64,000 nt of DNA from Phaseolus vulgaris. Taxonomy: Eukaryota > Streptophyta > Magnoliopsida > Fabales > Fabaceae. The notes beneath the pieces are model-generated. The model saw nothing but the letters and a program-made list of their open reading frames with translations, made no database searches and had not been told where the DNA came from. The translations under genes were made by a program, and so were the position numbers. The stretch spans positions 37,595,785 through 37,659,784 of the forward strand of contig NC_023759.2 in assembly GCF_000499845.2 (NCBI RefSeq), given 5' to 3'. Positions 11,243 through 22,540 of this stretch are shown piece after piece. Within the stretch, counting starts at the first letter, position 1. Each line of letters begins with the position of its first letter.

Positions 11243-12364
11243 CTAGCGGGAACATAGGCGTTGGCGCTCTCGCGCCTGTGTATCCGCATTTTTTATTTTT
11301 GTTTTTAATGTATATGCCTATAATTCAAATTCATGGTAGATAATGAATTGCCCAAAGAAGAAGAAAAGAAGAAAACAAAAAGGAACAACGAAAGAACCTT
11401 TGCAAAAGTAGGTTGTTAAGATCATATGTCATTGATTTGCAAAAGTAGATTACAGATACTCAATCTCATTATGTTGCTCAAGAAGGTCTTCGACAAATTC
11501 TTCTTCTAAAGAACTTACATCAATATCTTTTTCGGTCTTGAGTATAGACTAGACCCTCATTAGACACAACAAAACCTTCATAATCATTAGACAACAAAAC
11601 CTGCATAGTTTCTTGAAAACAAATAAACCTTGGAGAGATGCTCCTAGAACACCATTGTCGAGATTTTCCCAATCACTCATCCAAAGCCACTGCAAAAAAA
11701 AAACCCCAAAAACTCACAAACAATCAATGAAAAGTGCAAGATTAATCAAAGAAATGAAAGTATGATTTTACATGAAAGTGAAAAGGAAAGAGAAAAGAAA
11801 GTGAGAAGTATGGTAAAAAAAAGAATGTGTTATGTGTAGTGGAGAGAGAAAGTGGGAAGTAGGTACCTATAACGTACCAAATCTCCACTATCCTGCTAAA
11901 GTAGTCCACAAAATATTACAAATATCTTTAATTTTTTATTTAATAGGGAAGAAGATCTTTAAAATAGGAAAGTAACTAATCAATCTCTCCACTCTCCAGT
12001 TAAATAATAACAAATAAAATAAATTTTAAAATTAAAAAAATTATTTTATTAATTTTTGAAATTATAAAATGTCCAAATAACCAAAATAAATTAATACAAT
12101 AAATTATTAAGTAAAGATAAAATAGAAAAATTAAGAGGAGAATAAGAAATGACACAATGACCATAATACAATAATAAAATTAAATATTAATATAAGGATA
12201 AAATAGGAAAAAAAATAAAGAGCCGTTAAGAGGAGAATAAGAAATGACACAATGACCATAATATAATAATAAAATTAAATATTAATATAAGAATAAAATA
12301 AGAAAAAAATATCAAGAGCAGTTAAGAGGGGAATCTCCTTTATATATAAGTATAGAAGTATAGA
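11243..12364 (-). mobile_element. Non-autonomous Helitron 3, complete termini
   Basis: The 5' end, reverse complemented, is A|TCTATACTTCTATACTTATA followed by TATAAAGGAGATTCCCC, a typical plant Helitron start (TC after A). The 3' end has the stem ACACAGGCG/CGCCTATGT around a GC-rich loop that itself contains GGCGCGAGAGCGCC, and ends TCCCGCTAG|T. There are no target-site duplications or TIRs, as expected. There is no Rep/helicase coding sequence, so it depended on another Helitron. Length is 1122 bp. Confidence 0.75.
12131..12342. repeat. 95-bp tandem repeat at the Helitron 3 5' end
   Basis: TTAAGAGGAGAATAAGAAAT begins units at 12131 and 12226, and a third truncated unit (TTAAGAGGGGAATCTCC) starts at 12322. 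The two full units differ at only a few positions (ACAATAATA/ATAATAATA, AAGGATAAAATAGG/AAGAATAAAATAAG). Confidence 0.85.
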
Positions 12365-13072
12365 TAATGGAATAATTTAACATGTAAGCATATAGATTAG
12401 CTTGTATACATTATTATTGAGCGGCTAACGTCAAAATAGTTTAAACTTACTCATTTTGTCACTTTTATGTAAAAGATTGTTTACGCTCAAAATTATATCA
12501 TTAAATATTGACAGATTTATAACAATGTAGTAAGACAATGAAATTGAGAATAAAATATCATTATTATATCAAAATAGTAGAGAATTATTTATACACAAAT
12601 ATCACATATCATTTCCTTGTATAAGACACATTTGATATATGAAGTTAATAGTCAATAAACCATTAAATACTTATATTATAAAACGATTTATGTAAAGCAG
12701 AAAATATATTAATTAGTCATTTTTTAATAGTAACATTTATAGACATATTAGTCTATCTTCTATTAGGAACTTTTGTAAAGATATCAATTAATTAGTTGAT
12801 CATCTATCATAAAAAGTCATCTTTTAAACATAATCTTTGATAAAATGATGTTAGTTTCTATATGATTTTCTCTAAAATGCAAAATAATATTTTTGGATAG
12901 ACTTATAACAACATTATTGTCATGTGGAATATATCACCTCATAAATGTTATAATATTTTAATTGATTCTTAATTTATAGAAGTTGTGAACAACAATTAGT
13001 ATAATAACAAAAATAGAAAATCATTATACATGGTCTATTGTCTACAATAGTAGTAGATAGTCTTATGTATTG
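12365..13072. other. Probable 3' flank or LTR side of the minus-strand Copia remnant
   Basis: AT-rich sequence with no reading frame. It lies downstream of the Copia RNase H end on the minus strand, where a 3' LTR would be expected, but no terminal motif could be fixed. Confidence 0.3.
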
Positions 13073-13568
13073 TCTATCATCTAATACATCAAACAATACA
13101 ACATATAATGTCCTAAATTCTTTTACATGATTTTGAATTATCTTCATATTCCCCCACTTTCACTCCAAATATAGGAAAAAATTTCCATCACCACTATTCG
13201 TCTCCTTTATCTTCAAACAAAAAATTAATCAAGATCGAACAATATTTGAACTTAGATATTGATAAAGATTTTTTAAACACATTCGTTGGATTATCTTTAT
13301 ATGATATATTCACAATTTTATCTATCATCTAACACATCGAACAATACAACATATAATGTCCTAAATTCTTTTACATGATTTTGAATTATCTTCATATTCC
13401 CCCACTTTCACTCCAAATATAGGAAAAAAATTTCATCATCACTATTCGTCTCCTTTATCCTCAAACAAAAAATTAATCAAGATCGAACAATATTTGAACT
13501 TAGATATTGATAAAGATTTTTTAAACACATTCGTTGGATTATCTTTATATGATATATTCACAATTTTA
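13073..13568. repeat. 248-bp tandem duplication of a Copia pol 3' end
   Basis: Two head-to-tail units, 13073-13320 and 13321-13568, differ at only a handful of bases (for example CTAATACATCAAAC/CTAACACATCGAAC and ATTTCCATCACC/TTTTCATCATCA). On the minus strand each codes for YKDNPTNVFKKSLSISKFKY, the usual end of Copia RNase H (canonical EDNPADMFTKSLP...KFKHC). The duplication therefore covers the pol C-terminus and the DNA just past it. Confidence 0.9.
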
Positions 13569-14345
13569 ACCTCCTCAAACTCAACTTCATCACTAATGAA
13601 GTTTGGTCATTAATGTATTTATTTCTCTCATGGTAAATTTGATAATCAACTAAAAGTTAAAAATTTTAATTGTCACTATAAATAATCACATAATCTTGTA
13701 CTATACTGAGTTCTCCATCATCCCCTTCTACCATAAAGTCTCTTCTACCCTTTTTGTGAGCACGATGTACTCTACTTTGGTAGTTGACAATGTCACCACA
13801 AATGTTGTCTTCTAACAAATTGTAGTCCTAAACAATGTGAGCACAAACCTAGAAATCAACTTTCTAATATCAACATTCCTTGCATAATTTGTATTTACAA
13901 ATTTTTCCATGGTTTTTCTGTATGAATAAATTGTTTATACCCTAGACTATATGATATATATTTTTTATTATTATCTTATCACTCACTTCAAAGTTTCCCA
14001 ATGAGTTTATCTAGGATATTCCATAAAACATGTTCACAAAACTAATAATGTGGGTCCAATCTGGGTTATTATATACCATATTATACATAATCCTTCATAC
14101 TTCACTAGCATGGTCAAATCTCCCCCTTATTTTCAAACAACAAGCATGGGTAACAAAGAGCTTTTTATGATGATCCAAAGTTGTACCCACTAGTTTAGAT
14201 TAATACATCATAAACCTCCATACAACCTTCTTCAAATAGTTTTACTTAGATAAACACAATTCTCTCACCATCTAATTTTTTTATATCCTTCCCAATTAGT
14301 TATCTCACAAAAAGCTAAGATTTTTCATCTAAAATTAAAAGTTTA
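13321..14345 (-). pseudogene. Copia retrotransposon RT-RNase H remnant
   Basis: Read on the minus strand from high to low coordinates: reverse transcriptase C-terminus with a form of MKDLG and LCLSKxNYLKKV (about 14340-14215); then RNase H with LISRFVLTLFRTTIC, LSTTKVEYIVLTKRVEETLW (about 13800-13740), CDNQS-like and MYHERNKYI (about 13640-13610); then the DNPxxxF tail in the tandem repeat. These follow the Copia order with many stops and frameshifts. Earlier parts (integrase, gag) are not recognisable; sequence from 14345 to about 14960 may be more of the same element. Confidence 0.65.
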
Positions 14346-14399
14346 ATTTGTCTCTGAGCCTTCCAAATTCTTTTTTCATATTGATTGGTTATAAAAATA

Positions 14400-15155
14400 T
14401 AAAAAAAAAACACACATTTATCCTCTTCTCAGAATGTAGACACAATTATTATAATTACACTTAAAAAATATCATCTTTTACAATAAATCATTGAAATTTT
14501 TCTACCACTATTGCAAACACTATTTCACATCATACAATAATTTTCTCAATAGACAATTTTTTCTTTGATTCTTAGCAAATCTCCAAATTGTTAATATAAA
14601 CGATCTCCTCTAAATCTCTATACAAGAAAATATCTTGATGTCCAATTGTTTCATCTCGAGATTATGCTGATTAAAATTGACAACAAAAGATTTATCAAAC
14701 AATGTTTTACTATAATAACTAATGGCTAATTAAGCTACACAATTTTTGTCAAACCCAGACTAACCTTTCTATAAGCCATCAATCCTCACTTAAGCCTGGA
14801 AGAGGAAGAAATTTTGTATCCTTCATTTTTCACAACTAGGATACCAACACTACAAACTCATGGGACTCAAATGTGTCTCACTAAGTGAGACAACCACACT
14901 CTCACTCCATTTTGCATGCCTCCTATGAAACTAACACCCTTGTCTTCTAAAAAAGTTCTATATTCACTATTTTTTCATTATATAAAACAGTGAGCAGTGA
15001 GCACCAAGCCAAGATGGAAGAGGCCAACTGCTCATTCCACTCCTTCTTATCTCATCTTCATCCTCTTTTCTTCTTCTTAAATACTCAATGTATCTTAAAC
15101 ACTCAATGTATGAAGGAGTATTCTTTCTCATTTTTCTTCTTCTATTTTCAGCTAA
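14400..15155. other. Non-coding DNA, possibly further decayed Copia sequence
   Basis: A frame around 15014-15184 begins MEEANCSFHSFLSHLHP behind a TATATAAA at 14979-14986, but it is short, runs into the TRIM element and has no family resemblance. Otherwise nothing is clear. Confidence 0.3.
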
Positions 15156-15160
15156 ATATA

Positions 15161-15445
15161 TGTTGGAGATCCCACATCGACTAGATATTAGAGCCTTTCA
15201 TAGTATATAAGTGGGTGCAAACCTCACCCCATTGAGCCGGTTTTATGGGGTTGAGTTAGGCTTAAAGTCCACTTCGTAATATGGTATCAGAACCATTTCG
15301 AGCCTATCCTAGCGAGTTATTGTTGGGCTTATCAGGCCACCCGCTATCGGACCACAGCCTTTCATAGTATATAAGTGGGTGCAAACCTCACCCCATTGAG
15401 CTGATTTTATGGGGTTGAGTTAGGCTTAAAGTCCACTTCGTAATA
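15161..15445 (+). mobile_element. TRIM element 1 (short LTR retrotransposon), TSD ATATA
   Basis: 5' LTR 15161-15281 starts TGTTGGAGATCCCACATCGA and ends CTTCGTAATA. It is followed at once by TGGTATCAGAACC, a close match to the initiator-Met tRNA primer site (TGGTATCAGAGC). A short non-coding interior follows, and the 3' LTR at 15356-15445 lacks its first ~30 bases. The aligned LTR parts differ by two transitions (GCCGG/GCTGA). ATATA flanks both sides (15156-15160, 15446-15450). There is no coding capacity. Confidence 0.85.
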
Positions 15446-15450
15446 ATATA

Positions 15451-18400
15451 TCCTTTTCATTTTCTCCTTGTTATTTCCTTATTATATTCATGTTACATTG
15501 ATATACATTATTGAATAAAAATATGTTTTTGGAACTTTGTTTATTGTATCTTAAGGCTTACATGGGATAAATAAACTTTTTGATGCGCTTAAAATGTAAA
15601 ATGTTTGACTCACTTAATGAACTTTTAATAAAAACACTTAAAAACTTCAAGATCCTTGACATTCAAAAATTATTTGAATATAGAATGGATTATAGACATA
15701 GTTATAAAATGTGGAAGTGGAACTAAAAAACAACTCAATAAAGTATATAATTTTGTAATTGTGATAAAATTTTGTTTATATTTCTGTGCAGCTTCTAGCT
15801 CTTTTTTTTTTATAGATTTGTATGAAGGTTTTGATATTAACAATGTTGGATTTTTGTGTAATCAAATCAAACAAAAATTACTCAAAAAAAAAAAAATAAT
15901 GAACTTTTTAATTTTTACGTGCTCAACTTTCCTAACAAAAATTTGTCCCTTAAAAACATCAAAAATCTTGTGTCATAACCGATTTCTTATAAACATGTAA
16001 TCAAATAGTTTTGTTGACATCATCCAAAAGTCATCAAAGCAAACTCCATTATAAAGTTGTAAAGGAAGCATCATAGTCACGTATATAAATATATAATGTC
16101 TTTTTTTATTTTTGACTTCAAAAACAATGATATCACACGTTATTCTATTATTGCAAAAACAATTAGTCATTGGAGGAAATGAAACAAACAAAAAGAGAAA
16201 GAAGGGATGAAGGAGGTATACGATTTGAAAATTGTAAGTCGAATTTAAAGTAGTGAGGGGTAGAAGTGTTTCTAAAGAATACCATTGGAGTAGTGATAAC
16301 GAGTGACAAAAAGAACAAATCGAAAAATTAATGAGTTGCGAAATGATTTTTTTGATCTTAAAAACACTATATCCATTACCATAATAACTATTTATTATGA
16401 TAGATAAATTAACAATCAACATATATCATAATTAGAATCTCACCTATTATATTATAACAAGTTTATTTATTATAGTTACAAAATCATATTAAATTATTTG
16501 ACTTAGCAATATTATATTGTTAAACTCATTCTTTAAACAAAATTTAAGCTTCCAACGTTAATTGAGTAGACGAAAAGAATTAATGTGACTGAAAAGGAAA
16601 TATTGGAAGACTTTGTTGCACAGACTATTAAATATTTTTATGAATAAACTTATAGAACAATTTTTCAATAATTAATATTACAAGACATGGAAGAAAACTC
16701 TTTCCTTAAAAGTCCACCAAAGAAAAAAGAGCCATATGAAACACTGAGGTTGTTGAAATGGAAGTGTGATTTCTGAGTTTCTACTTTCAAAATGTTAAAG
16801 GAAGTAGGTTGCAACATTTATTATGTAACAAGTTGAAGACTTTGGTTACATAAATCTTGTTAGTCTATTTTCTTTTTTAACATGGTACCGAATATTTTCA
16901 ACAACATTTTGAACTAGGTTTCCTATAGTTTTGAAACTAATAATATTAGAGTTAGATATAAATTAATAAAAATTATTATAGTGACATTTTTTTAATCATT
17001 ATTGTATTAAAATAATTATTCAAAGATTTAATACTACTTCTGTTCCCAATATTTTTCATAATTACTTCATATAATTTTTCAATTTTTGTGGATTCATTGT
17101 AGTGCCAAATTTTGTTAAATTACTTCAATCTATTTTCTTTTATTAGATTAACGTCGAGGTCATTAAGAAAGTGATGATTTGATAGATAAAAATTGATACA
17201 TGAAGTCTTATCATTTAAACCTAATTTTTATTATTTATTTAAAAATTTGACTTGGATAATACGACCTTATTATGTGTCAATCTCTATTTACCAAATTATG
17301 ATCATTTTAACGAAAAAAAAAACTGAGTCATTTTAATAAAGTTGAAGATAATATTGAGTGGGAAAAAAGGTGATGGCCTCCATTGAATAATTGCAAAAAT
17401 ATTATAAAAGGTGATATCAAACCTATTTTAAATAAATTAATTTATTTTCCAACTAACCACATCCCTTTTACTTTGTTGGAAGGAAACCAGTTATTCAAAT
17501 TTAAAAGACTAAAACATTTTTTATTAAAATAAAACAAAATAATTAAAAAATACAGTCTGTCATCTTTGATTTTGCGTGAACGAAACATCTTGAAGAATCT
17601 CTTAAAAATTAAGATTATGACTCATATATTAAAAATATTATGTAAATTTGTGATGAAATAATCAATAGAAAAAACAATTTATTACAATTATAATGATATA
17701 AATGGAAGAGCACCCATATTATTTTTCATCAATTTTAATAATTTTTATAAAGTGGTTATTTTATAATTGGATATATATTGTAAATGCAAGTATTAATTTT
17801 CCCTCTTAACGACATTAAAAATATAGTTGACATGTCGAAAAAATTAACTAAAAAAGATTAAAAACTAAAAATTTGAAAAAACATAAAAGGCTTAATATTT
17901 TTATTTTGACACAAATTTTTTAAGATAGAGGATATTTAAATAAAATTCTGAACTATAAAAACAAGAAATTATTTTCTGTCTTAAAAGTGCCCCTTCTTGA
18001 AACAGGTAAATAAAAAGTTATTACAATTATAAAGTTTTATATTGAAGAAAAATTGCAAAGAAACCTTAAAAATAATGTGATGGGTTATTGAAGTTTGGTG
18101 AAGCAAATAACACCAATTTTTGTTGAAGTCCATGGAAGTTCCCTACTTCATCTTTGCATAAATAGAAAGGTGGGTGGATGTTGGCATTTACTTCAAATGC
18201 TTCAGTGACAGACCAAAAATAATTTAAAAAACAAATTAGTTGGCCAACCAAATTAAATACTTTGAATTCATTTATTCAAGAACATTTAAAATGGCTTCCA
18301 ACTACTAACTATAATTGACTATGGGTAGCTACATATAATTAAAAAACTGACACTGAATGCCATTATTTTTATCTTTTGTTTCTTTATATAGGTAGATAAA

Positions 18401-18590
18401 AGAATGTAATAATCATGCACTTTTAATATATATTTTTAAGTAACTTTTATGATATATAATTATTTATAATTGGATGATAGTATAAAACTATTTTTTATTA
18501 ATTTAGTTTTTGAAAAATGTAGATTTAAAAAGAGAAAACAAAAATTAGAATTAGTTATTGGAATTTAATTTTTAATAACTTTATAATTTA
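15451..18590. other. Long AT-rich intergenic stretch without recognised genes
   Basis: Two frames above 100 codons occur (15656-16000 plus; 15973-16422 minus), but both are low-complexity, rich in Phe, Leu, Ile, Asn and Lys as expected of AT-rich DNA, and have no domain I recognise. No terminal repeats were found. I regard it as non-coding. Confidence 0.45.
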
Positions 18591-19110
18591 CTAGTGGAAA
18601 CACATGTATATGACGGTGTGTCTGTATCCGCGTTTTTTAATTTGAATGAATCGAAATTGAAAAAACAAAAAATAATATATATAAAAAACGATGAATTGAT
18701 TTATCAATTTCTTTTTTGTTTTTTAGCTTGGACTTTTCTTCCTCTTTAAACTTTTTTTCTTATTTTTTCGTTAGTGATTTTGGAATTGGAGGGCGTAATG
18801 GGGTTTGGACTAAGATTGAGATTCACTTGATGGTAAATGCAAAAGAATGATGGTTTCACCAAAGAATGAAGTTGCTTGAAGTGGAGTGGAACAATGAAGA
18901 GAGTGACTGGAAATAGATGTTATTTTCTTTGATATGTGAGATTCAATATTTTTTTTTTGTCATTGTCTTCTTCTTATTTTCTAAATAAAATTCTCCCATA
19001 AAGGTTGTGGCTTAGGTTCTTAAAATAAGAAGTTAAAGAAATAGTAGGAATTAGTTTGCATATGAAAACTGCCCTTTAATATTAATTTTAAAAATTAAAA
19101 AATAATTTTA
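18591..19110 (-). mobile_element. Helitron 4, 5'-truncated relative of Helitrons 1 and 2
   Basis: The 3' end, reverse complemented, reads GACACACCGTCATATACATG then TGTTTCCACTAG|T, with an ACACA/TGTGT stem before the CTAG end. The interior matches Helitron 2 (ATTCACTTGATGGTAAATGC, ACCAAAGAATGAAGTTG, TTGGAATTGGAGGGCG). The matching stops near 19110, where unrelated tandem repeats begin, so the 5' terminus is lost or lies beyond them. Confidence 0.6.
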
Positions 19111-19153
19111 TTTTTAGGTAATATGAAATTATTTTTATTTTTCTTAAAAAATT

Positions 19154-19370
19154 GATAACATTGATATGCAAGTGATTGATATTAATGAATAAAGTAAAAT
19201 TGATCAATGAATGAGTTTGTCTAGATAACATTGTTATGTAGGTGATTGTTATTAATGAATGGGGAAAATGTGATCAATTAATGAGTTTTTTTGTAAATTG
19301 TATGCAATTGTATAGATAACATTGATATGCAGATAATTGTTATTAATGAATGTATGAAAAATTGATAAAA
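19154..19370. repeat. Three-copy degenerate tandem repeat
   Basis: GATAACATTGATATGC followed by TATTAATGAAT recurs with starts at 19154, 19224 and 19315, and TGATCAATGAATGAG lies between the copies. Unit lengths are about 70 and 91 bp. It separates Helitron 4 from the CACTA terminal remnant. Confidence 0.75.
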
Positions 19371-19394
19371 CAATTATTTTTCTAAAAAAAACAA

Positions 19395-19781
19395 ACTTAC
19401 TATGATGGATATTGTAATAGATGACATAAAAAATCTTACTATGACAGGTGTAGGAATATTTGTCATAAAAAATTACTTACTATGATGGTGTTGAAGAGAA
19501 CCATCATAGTAAGTCGTATTTTCTATGACGGTTGTAGAAATATCAGTCATAGAAAGTTTCGTTTGAACATATTATGATAGGTATTTTGTACATTTTATGA
19601 TGGTTTATAGACAACACTCATAGTAAGTCAACTTACTATGCCAATTTTTCAACCGACATAGAAAGTACAAAGTTTTTATAACGCTTGAATCTATATCATC
19701 ATCAAAACCGTCATAAAAAGTCCTATAAAACCATCATAAAAAGTCCTATAAAACCATCATATAAAGTCTTTTTCACTAGTG
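19395..19781. mobile_element. Terminal region of a CACTA transposon
   Basis: The right end, reverse complemented, reads CACTAGTGAAAAAGACTTTA, the CACTA terminus. Inward are many copies of a subterminal motif: AAACCATCATAAAAAGTCCT three times in tandem (about 19705-19768), and TTACTATGATGG / CCATCATAGTAA in both orientations. A perfect 14-bp inverted repeat (CTTACTATGATGGT at 19476-19489 and its complement at 19500-19513) sits in the middle. No opposite CACTA end or transposase is seen, so this is a truncated end or a diverged foldback derivative. Confidence 0.6.
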
Positions 19782-20173
19782 TTATCTTCAATATTATAAT
19801 TTTCTCATCCCATAATTAAATTAAAACAATTTTTAATATTTTGCAATAAATAGATTGATTACAGTATTTACATTTAAATTAAAATGCTTTCTTAGTGGAT
19901 ATTATGTTGTTATTAAAAAAATTAAAAATAATGTATTTAACCTATAATCTCCCATATATCCTTTAATAATCAAATGTTATTTATTTCAAATAGTATCTAA
20001 CCAATAATAATAAGAGAACACATATTAACTACATATTGGTAGTACATTTTAATTATATTTGTGATATTTAAAATTGATCAAACATCATAAAAATTTGTAT
20101 AACTCTTTATTTAACGAGTTTTACTAGTAATTTTTTTTTTCAATAAAATTCATCAACAATAAAACACATGATC
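19782..20173. other. AT-rich intergenic DNA, nothing recognised
   Basis: No frame or bounded repeat was seen between the CACTA terminal region and the AAGGTTATCA element. Confidence 0.45.
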
Positions 20174-20960
20174 AAGGTTATCAGACTCAAGAGTCTAAGT
20201 AGTAGACTTATGGAAGGTCGGTAAACTTGACTCGTAAACCCGACTCGTACACTCGTAAGAGTCTACTTCAAGTAAAAATTCAATAAAAAAAATATTCCTA
20301 TACTAATTCTATAATATTAAATGCATCAATTAAATATTTATAAAGTATAATTACATTTCACTTGTTCCACATTTAAGTAGTAATTCCACAATTTCACTGT
20401 ATTAACCAAAATCAAAATAATAAAAAATAATTTTATCCCAATTTTATTTCAGGAAATATATGAATCAATGATTTAACAATCACTTTTAATGATAATTCCC
20501 AATCTGCCCATATCAATAAACCCTAAAATTAGAATTTTCCAACCCCTCAACCTACAATCGTGTATCCCTAATCTGCCCTTATCAACAAACCCTAAAATTG
20601 AAATTTCTCAACCCCTCAAATCCACAGCCACACATTGCAACAACCCAACCCAACCGTAGAGCCTACCTGAACGGGGTTGCAATGACAAGGCATGTGCGAC
20701 GAGGTATGAAGAAGCACGAGGAAGTGTGGCGAGGCGTGGTGGAGGCGAGGTATGAAGATTTGAGACTGTGAAAACACGCGACAAGGCGAACTAGTTGACT
20801 CGACCTCCAACTTGCGATTTTGCACTAAGTTCAGCGAGTCTGTCCGAGTCCACTCCGAGACTGTATAAAAACGAGTATACTCACGAGTTAACTCGTGAGT
20901 CATCATTAGACTCTTAAACTCGTTCGAATTTAAAAGTCAATCCACGAGTTTGATAACCTT
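20174..20960. mobile_element. Candidate DNA transposon with AAGGTTATCA termini and ACTCG motifs
   Basis: AAGGTTATCA at 20174-20183 is matched by its reverse complement TGATAACCTT at 20951-20960. Inside, ACTCG/CGAGT occurs many times near both ends (GACTCGTAAACCCGACTCGT on the left; a perfect 22-bp palindrome with half ACTCACGAGTT at 20879-20900 on the right). A ~69-bp unit starting AATCTGCCC is repeated at 20501 and 20570. Flanks (ACATGATC / ACATATGA) only partly agree as a duplication. No transposase is present. The superfamily is unknown to me; the clustered short motifs could be transposase-binding sites. Confidence 0.55.
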
Positions 20961-21136
20961 ACATATGACATAATTAATGTCTTAAAATATAAATCGATAA
21001 CATTACTTTAATAAGAAAAGAGTTTGATAAGATATCGCAAAAATAAGCTATAATTTCCTCTTTTTACAAAATTAAAAATGGTAAAACTTGGTGAGAGTTT
21101 GAATATATAATACATGTTTTATTTTTTAAAATAATA

Positions 21137-21510
21137 TGTCGGAGATTCCATATCGACTAGATTCTATCGATTAGATATAAGAACATTTCAAAGTATATAA
21201 GTGAGTGCAAACTTTATCTTATAAGTCAGTTTTATAAGATTGAGTTATATTGAAAGTCCACTTCTTAAGATAGTGTTAGAATCATTTTAGAGTCTATCCT
21301 AACGAGAATTTGTATGTTGGGTTAATCATGTTACCACCCATAATATATAATTTCACACACAAGTTGGAAGATTTCAATCTAAGAGTGTGTGTTGGAGATC
21401 TCACCTCAACTAGAGATAAAGATATTTCAAAATATATAAATTAGTGCAAACCTCATCTTATAAACCGATTTTATAAAAATTGAGTTAGATTTAAAGTTTA
21501 TTCTTTAATA
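21137..21510 (+). mobile_element. TRIM element 2, complete, TSD TAATA
   Basis: 5' LTR 21137-21270 (TGTCGGAGATTCCATATCGA ... CTTCTTAAGA), then TAGTGTTAGAATC as a decayed primer site, an interior of about 120 bp, and 3' LTR 21390-21510 (TGTTGGAGATCTCACCTCAA ... TTCTTTAATA). TAATA flanks both sides (21132-21136, 21511-21515). It belongs to the same family as the element at 15161. Its LTRs are far more diverged from each other, so it is an older insertion. Confidence 0.85.
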
Positions 21511-21515
21511 TAATA

Positions 21516-22540
21516 TAAATCACATACTAAAACTCGCTTGTTTTAATTTAAATTGAAAGGACTTTTTATAAGAGATAACCTTATTCAAATTTTTATATTA
21601 TGATGTAATTGGTTATCTTGGCAGCATTTTCTTATACCGAAATCTCGAATGTGAAATTTTATTATTTATTATTCTATGGTTATTTTTTCTGTAAATAAAA
21701 TTGTCTGCCAATAGGTTTTAAAAAATTCAAAATTTCAGTGAATAGTAAAATTGATCATAACTATAAGATATATAGAAATGATTTGATTTTATTGTTAAAG
21801 TAATATCAATTATTTTAAATTTCTTGGAATAGATTTTTTTAAATATATTAACTATGCATTCCAATTGATTAATGTTTTAGCGTTCATTTTTTATATGTGT
21901 TGACGTTTACTATTCTCAATAAAATATTAAAACATCTATCCAAAATTTTTCACAATAAATATTATTATTTTGAAATGCTTTATAATACATGTATAAAAAA
22001 TAAATACATTTTAATAAAATTAATCTCTAAAATAAATATTTGGATATTATCTTTGATTGTTTATTTTTTAATTCGAATGAAAATATTTAGACTTATAACA
22101 TATATATAATTTTGACTTTTAATATTTATCTCCTAAAATTTCTAACTTTATTATTTTAGTTGCTTTTGTTATATCTTTGTGGAGTATTTTTTTTTTACAT
22201 AGCTTATTAAAGGTTATGCTAAATATCAAGTGGCTCTAACTACGTTTTCATCATGTGACAATTTAAAAAAAAACTTTTTTTCATGGTTTTAGAGTAAAAA
22301 AAACAAGTGAAAGTACAAGAAAACTTTTTATATAGATAAATAATTCATTTTCAAATATAGTTCGAAAGTTTTACTTAAGAAATGAGTTTAAAAAATTATA
22401 TAAAAACAAAATATTTATTTGATACCAAAATAAACTATTTATTTCAAGTATAGAATAGTTGGATCACTTAAAATATTCATTATGTGTGATTTTAAGATGT
22501 GTTGGAATGTTGATAATGAAATAAGAGATATATTGTTAAT
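21516..22540. other. AT-rich intergenic DNA, nothing recognised
   Basis: Low-complexity AT-rich sequence. The 70-codon frame at 21897-22109 is composition-driven and not convincing. Confidence 0.45.

Noticed and set aside
14979..15184. TATATAAA followed by a frame starting MEEANCSFHSFLSHL as a small gene
   Set aside because: The ATG at 15014 is only about 30 bp from the TATA box, the frame runs into a TRIM element at 15161, and no homology was recognised.
15973..16422. 149-codon minus-strand frame
   Set aside because: Composition is dominated by Phe, Leu, Ile, Ser and Asn as expected from AT-rich DNA; no domain and no neighbouring gene features.
20616..20906. 96-codon minus-strand frame
   Set aside because: It overlaps the ACTCG palindrome array and tandem repeats of the 20174-20960 element; the frame is a by-product of that repetitive sequence.
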